A DNA stretch of 64,000 nucleotides from contig NZ_JAIRDQ010000013.1 in the NCBI RefSeq assembly GCF_021458635.1, positions 62,001 to 126,000 of the forward strand, given 5' to 3'. Below, piece by piece: positions 61,590-64,000 of this stretch (position 1 is the stretch's first letter; every line of letters begins with the position of its first letter). Position numbers and translations under genes: made by a program. The notes beneath the pieces are model-generated. The model was not told the origin of the DNA. It did not search any database and saw nothing but the letters and a program-made list of their open reading frames with translations. The stretch is from Bradyrhizobium monzae (GTDB lineage: Bacteria; Pseudomonadota; Alphaproteobacteria; Rhizobiales; Xanthobacteraceae).

Positions 61590-62434
61590 CAGAGCCGCGC
61601 CGCCGCGGCGGCTTCGGCGGTGTCGCCGGCAGGCCGCGCGGCGGGGCTGTTGCCACCGTCGGCGTATGTCGGCACATGCGCCAGCATGCCGCCGTCGATG
61701 CACAGCACCTGGCCGGTGATGAACGCAGCATCGTCGGAGAGCAGGAACGTCACCAGCGCGGCCACGTCCTCGGGGCGGCCGACGCGCGGCAGGAGCTGGT
61801 GCCGGCGCAGATGCCGTTGCATGCACTCGTCCAGCTTGGCGAGGAGACGCTCGGTCATGATGAGACCCGGCGCAACCGCGTTGCAGCGGATCTGCGCATG
61901 ACCGTACTGGGTGGCGAGCGAGGCCGACAGCATGTTCATCGCCGCCTTCGACGCGGCGTAGGACGTCAGCGCGGTGTCACCGCTGAGCCCCTGGCACGAC
62001 GACATGTTGACGATCGCGCCACCGCCGCGGGCGATCATCCGTGGGACGGCCTGCCGGCAGCAGAGCAGCGTGCCGCGCAGATTGGTCGCCATGGTCTGAT
62101 CCCAGACCGCCAGGTCCAGGTCAAGGATCGCGCCGTCGCGCGGGGTCAGATGCATGGCGCTCGCGTTGTTCACCAGCAGGTCGACCCCGCCGAAGTGCCG
62201 CTCCGCCGTCTCGAACAGCGTTGCCACCGCCTGCGCATCGGCGATGTCCATGGCCAGAGCCAGCGCGTGGCCCGCTTCGGCCGCGATCTGCGCGGTGCAG
62301 GCGATGGCCGCCGAGCCATCAATGTCGGCCACCACCACTCTGCCGCCCTCGCGCGCGATGGCGAGGGCGCATGCCTTGCCGATGCCGGCGCCGGCGCCGG
62401 TCACCACGGCCACCTTGCCTTCAAACCGTCCCAT
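61589..62434 (-). CDS. Short-chain dehydrogenase of gibberellin biosynthesis
   Basis: 281 residues from ATG 62434 (MGRFEGKVAVVTGAG). Rossmann signature TGAGAGIGKACAL, NNASAM, catalytic Ser/Tyr-x3-Lys in SSCQGLSG and SYAASKAAM. The SDR of this operon oxidises GA12-aldehyde or a related intermediate to GA12-type acid. It overlaps the ferredoxin end by 14 bases and touches the CYP117 start. The C-tail after residue 250 (PTYADGGNSPAARPAGDTAE) is unusually long and Ala-rich. Confidence 0.92.
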   Translation of the reverse strand: MGRFEGKVAVVTGAGAGIGKACALAIAREGGRVVVADIDGSAAIACTAQIAAEAGHALALAMDIADAQAVATLFETAERHFGGVDLLVNNASAMHLTPRDGAILDLDLAVWDQTMATNLRGTLLCCRQAVPRMIARGGGAIVNMSSCQGLSGDTALTSYAASKAAMNMLSASLATQYGHAQIRCNAVAPGLIMTERLLAKLDECMQRHLRRHQLLPRVGRPEDVAALVTFLLSDDAAFITGQVLCIDGGMLAHVPTYADGGNSPAARPAGDTAEAAAAARL

Positions 62435-62729
62435 CGTGTCCTCCTGGATTGCGTTGGTCTTTCGCGGCATGCAGCTCGGCCTCCGCCGGAGAAGGCGCAG
62501 GGTCGGCGCTGGCGCGCTCGTCATCGCCAGCGTCGCTTTCGATGACCCGAATGGCGGCGACCGGGCACTGGCTGGCCGCGAGCCGCACGGCGGCGTACAG
62601 CGCCTGCGGGACCGTCGCCACGCACACTTCGGCCACGCCGTCCGGCTCGCGCTGGCGAAAGGTGCCCGGCAGCGTCAGCACGCACTGCCCGGTGGTTCCG
62701 CACAGATCCTGGTCGACCACGACGTGCAT
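62421..62729 (-). CDS. Ferredoxin of the gibberellin operon (3Fe-4S type)
   Basis: 102 residues from ATG 62729 (MHVVVDQDLCGTTGQCVLTL); ATG 62747 lies inside CYP114 and is less likely. Cys pattern C-x5-C...CPV (LCGTTGQCV, SQCPVAAIRV) fits single-cluster 3Fe-4S/4Fe-4S ferredoxins that serve P450s. It donates electrons to CYP112, CYP114 and CYP117. It starts one base beyond the CYP114 stop and overlaps the SDR start. Confidence 0.9.
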   Translation of the reverse strand: MHVVVDQDLCGTTGQCVLTLPGTFRQREPDGVAEVCVATVPQALYAAVRLAASQCPVAAIRVIESDAGDDERASADPAPSPAEAELHAAKDQRNPGGHDGTV

Positions 62730-62730
62730 C

Positions 62731-64000
62731 TCAGCCACCCCGCGCATGCAGCCGCACCGGCAGCGCGCGGAACGTCCTAAGGAACGCGGAGGGCTCCCGG
62801 GTCGGCTGCTCGGCTAATGCCAGTGCGGGGAAGCGCGCCTGGATCCGCGGCAGGCTCTCGGCCAACTGCACCCGGGCCAGTTGCGCACCGAGGCAGAAGT
62901 GGATGCCGTGGCCGAAGCTCAGCATGATCTTCCCGTCGGTCGACATGCCGGGACTGGTGCCGTAGAACCGCGCGGGATCGAAGCGGTCGGGATCGGCGAA
63001 GGCGTCCGGGTCGCGATTGCCGGCCGCGATCAGCACGCGCACGTCCGCGTTCTTCGGGATCACCACGCCGCCCAGTTCGATGTCGCGCTGGGCGATACGC
63101 GGAATGGAGCTGAACATGGCGGGCGCGTCGCAGCGCAGGACTTCTTCGACGAATGCCTTCACCCTCACGGCGTCTCCCTGCAGCCAGTGCCGCTGTTCGG
63201 GATACGCCAGCATCGCCAGGACCGCATGGTCGATGGTCGCAGCCGTGGTGGCGAAGCCGCCCAGCAGCATGCCCCACAGCATGCTGATCAACTCCGCATC
63301 CGACAGCGTGTCGGCATCGTCGTCGTGTGCGCCGACCAGCATCGACACGATGTCGTGGCGGGGATCGGTGCGCTTGCGCTGTATGAGGTCGCCGAAATAG
63401 GCCTTTACCCTGGCGCTCGCCGCGTCCGCCGCGGCAAGCTGGCGATCGCTGGCGTGCGGGCTCAGGCCTTCCAGAATGGCGCCGATGCCGGCGGCGAGCC
63501 CGAACATGTCGTCCTGGGGCATGCCGAACAGTTCGGCGAAGACCAGCATGGGCAAGGCCAGCGCGAATTCCCGATGCAGGTCCACCGCCTCCCCGCGCTC
63601 CAGCGCGGGCGCCATGCCGTCCAGGCGCGCTGCGACGATGCGCGCGATGCTCGGCCGCAGGTTGTCGATCTGGCGTATGGTGAAATCGCGCGAGATCAAC
63701 CGGCGCAGACGCGTATGCGTCGGTGGGTCCTTCATCCCCAGCGTGGACGCCAGCAGATTGAGCGACAGGCTGGTCGCCGCGCGCGGGAAATAGCGCGCCA
63801 GTTCGCCCGGCGCCGGTCCCCGAAACGCATCGCCCGTGGCCTCGAGCGCCCAGTAGATGTCGGCGTGGCGGCTCAACAGAAAGCGGCCCGACGCCGCGCG
63901 ATGCACCGGATCATGCTCGCGCAACCACCGCATGAACGGATACGGGTCGTGGATGCACGCTGGCGACGCCAGTTCGGCGAAGGCGTCCCGGCATGCTGCC
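62731..64000 (-). CDS. CYP114: Cytochrome P450 CYP114, N-terminus beyond window
   Basis: The frame stays open to the right edge: upstream of ATG 63933 (MRWLREHDPVHRAASG) codons continue as CIHDPYPF, so the real start is outside. Heme motif FGHGIHFCLGAQLA, I-helix GGFATTAATID and ExxR region FVEEVLRCDAPAMF are present. CYP114 performs the ring contraction of ent-7-hydroxykaurenoic acid to GA12-aldehyde with its ferredoxin. CYP112, expected next upstream, is not in the window. Confidence 0.94.
   Translation of the reverse strand, partial: AACRDAFAELASPACIHDPYPFMRWLREHDPVHRAASGRFLLSRHADIYWALEATGDAFRGPAPGELARYFPRAATSLSLNLLASTLGMKDPPTHTRLRRLISRDFTIRQIDNLRPSIARIVAARLDGMAPALERGEAVDLHREFALALPMLVFAELFGMPQDDMFGLAAGIGAILEGLSPHASDRQLAAADAASARVKAYFGDLIQRKRTDPRHDIVSMLVGAHDDDADTLSDAELISMLWGMLLGGFATTAATIDHAVLAMLAYPEQRHWLQGDAVRVKAFVEEVLRCDAPAMFSSIPRIAQRDIELGGVVIPKNADVRVLIAAGNRDPDAFADPDRFDPARFYGTSPGMSTDGKIMLSFGHGIHFCLGAQLARVQLAESLPRIQARFPALALAEQPTREPSAFLRTFRALPVRLHARGG

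Noticed and set aside
1..64000. CRISPR array, rRNA or tRNA genes
   Set aside because: No regularly spaced short repeats and no cloverleaf or rRNA-like sequence were seen; a tRNA integration site for the mobile module was looked for around 46.4-47.1 kb and not found.

Overview
The window reads as part of a rhizobial genome, most likely Bradyrhizobium, in a symbiosis-island-type accessory region. The evidence is a complete micro-oxic respiration cluster (fixL-fixJ, hemN, fixNOQP, fixGHIS, a fixK-type regulator) with FixK/FNR boxes, an hsp20 gene behind a leader that closely resembles the Bradyrhizobium ROSE thermometer, most of a bacterial gibberellin operon, and many broken insertion sequences of at least seven families (IS110, IS630, IS21, IS6, IS66, IS30). 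No tRNA, rRNA or CRISPR array was seen.

Layout. 0.5-6.2 kb: four co-directional genes I do not recognise (an SPFH-like large protein with a probable frameshift, a small protein, an 800-residue protein, a two-helix membrane protein), perhaps one system. 6.6-16.9 kb: a segment bounded by two direct copies of a ~375 bp repeat that encodes tiny membrane proteins. It holds a hipBA toxin-antitoxin pair and a leftward mimABCD/prmABCD-type di-iron monooxygenase operon with a dedicated, frameshifted GroEL, under a near-perfect sigma-54 promoter. 16.9-23.0 kb: an ECF-sigma-like gene with a membrane partner, ROSE-hsp20, a double-barrel outer-membrane protein, and pseudoazurin with a FixK-type box. Two broken pseudoazurin copies lie elsewhere (9.4 and 18.5 kb).

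23.1-33.6 kb: remnants of a Crp/Fnr regulator, fixLJ, and a dense field of decayed transposases. Inside it sits a small locus with a sigma-54-like promoter, short peptide ORFs and an asparagine-synthetase/lasso-cyclase-like enzyme, a candidate RiPP locus cut by IS66. 33.4-45.4 kb: tandem orphan FixK boxes, a small gene plus hemN, a DUF6455-like gene, fixNOQPGHIS and fixK. FixLJ would sense low oxygen and activate fixK. FixK would then act at the TTGA-N6-TCAA boxes to switch on the high-affinity cbb3 oxidase, its copper/maturation proteins, anaerobic haem synthesis and pseudoazurin.

45.6-56.8 kb: a secreted nuclease, then an integrative-element/plasmid-type module (ArdC-like antirestriction protein, ParB-like protein, a 1431-residue methyltransferase-helicase of the strawberry-notch type, and a Toprim protein with a truncated tandem duplicate), and an SMR transporter. 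57.0-64.0 kb: an IS30 scar, then the gibberellin operon on the minus strand (CYP114, ferredoxin, SDR, CYP117, a wrecked GGPP synthase, CPS, KS), running off the right edge.
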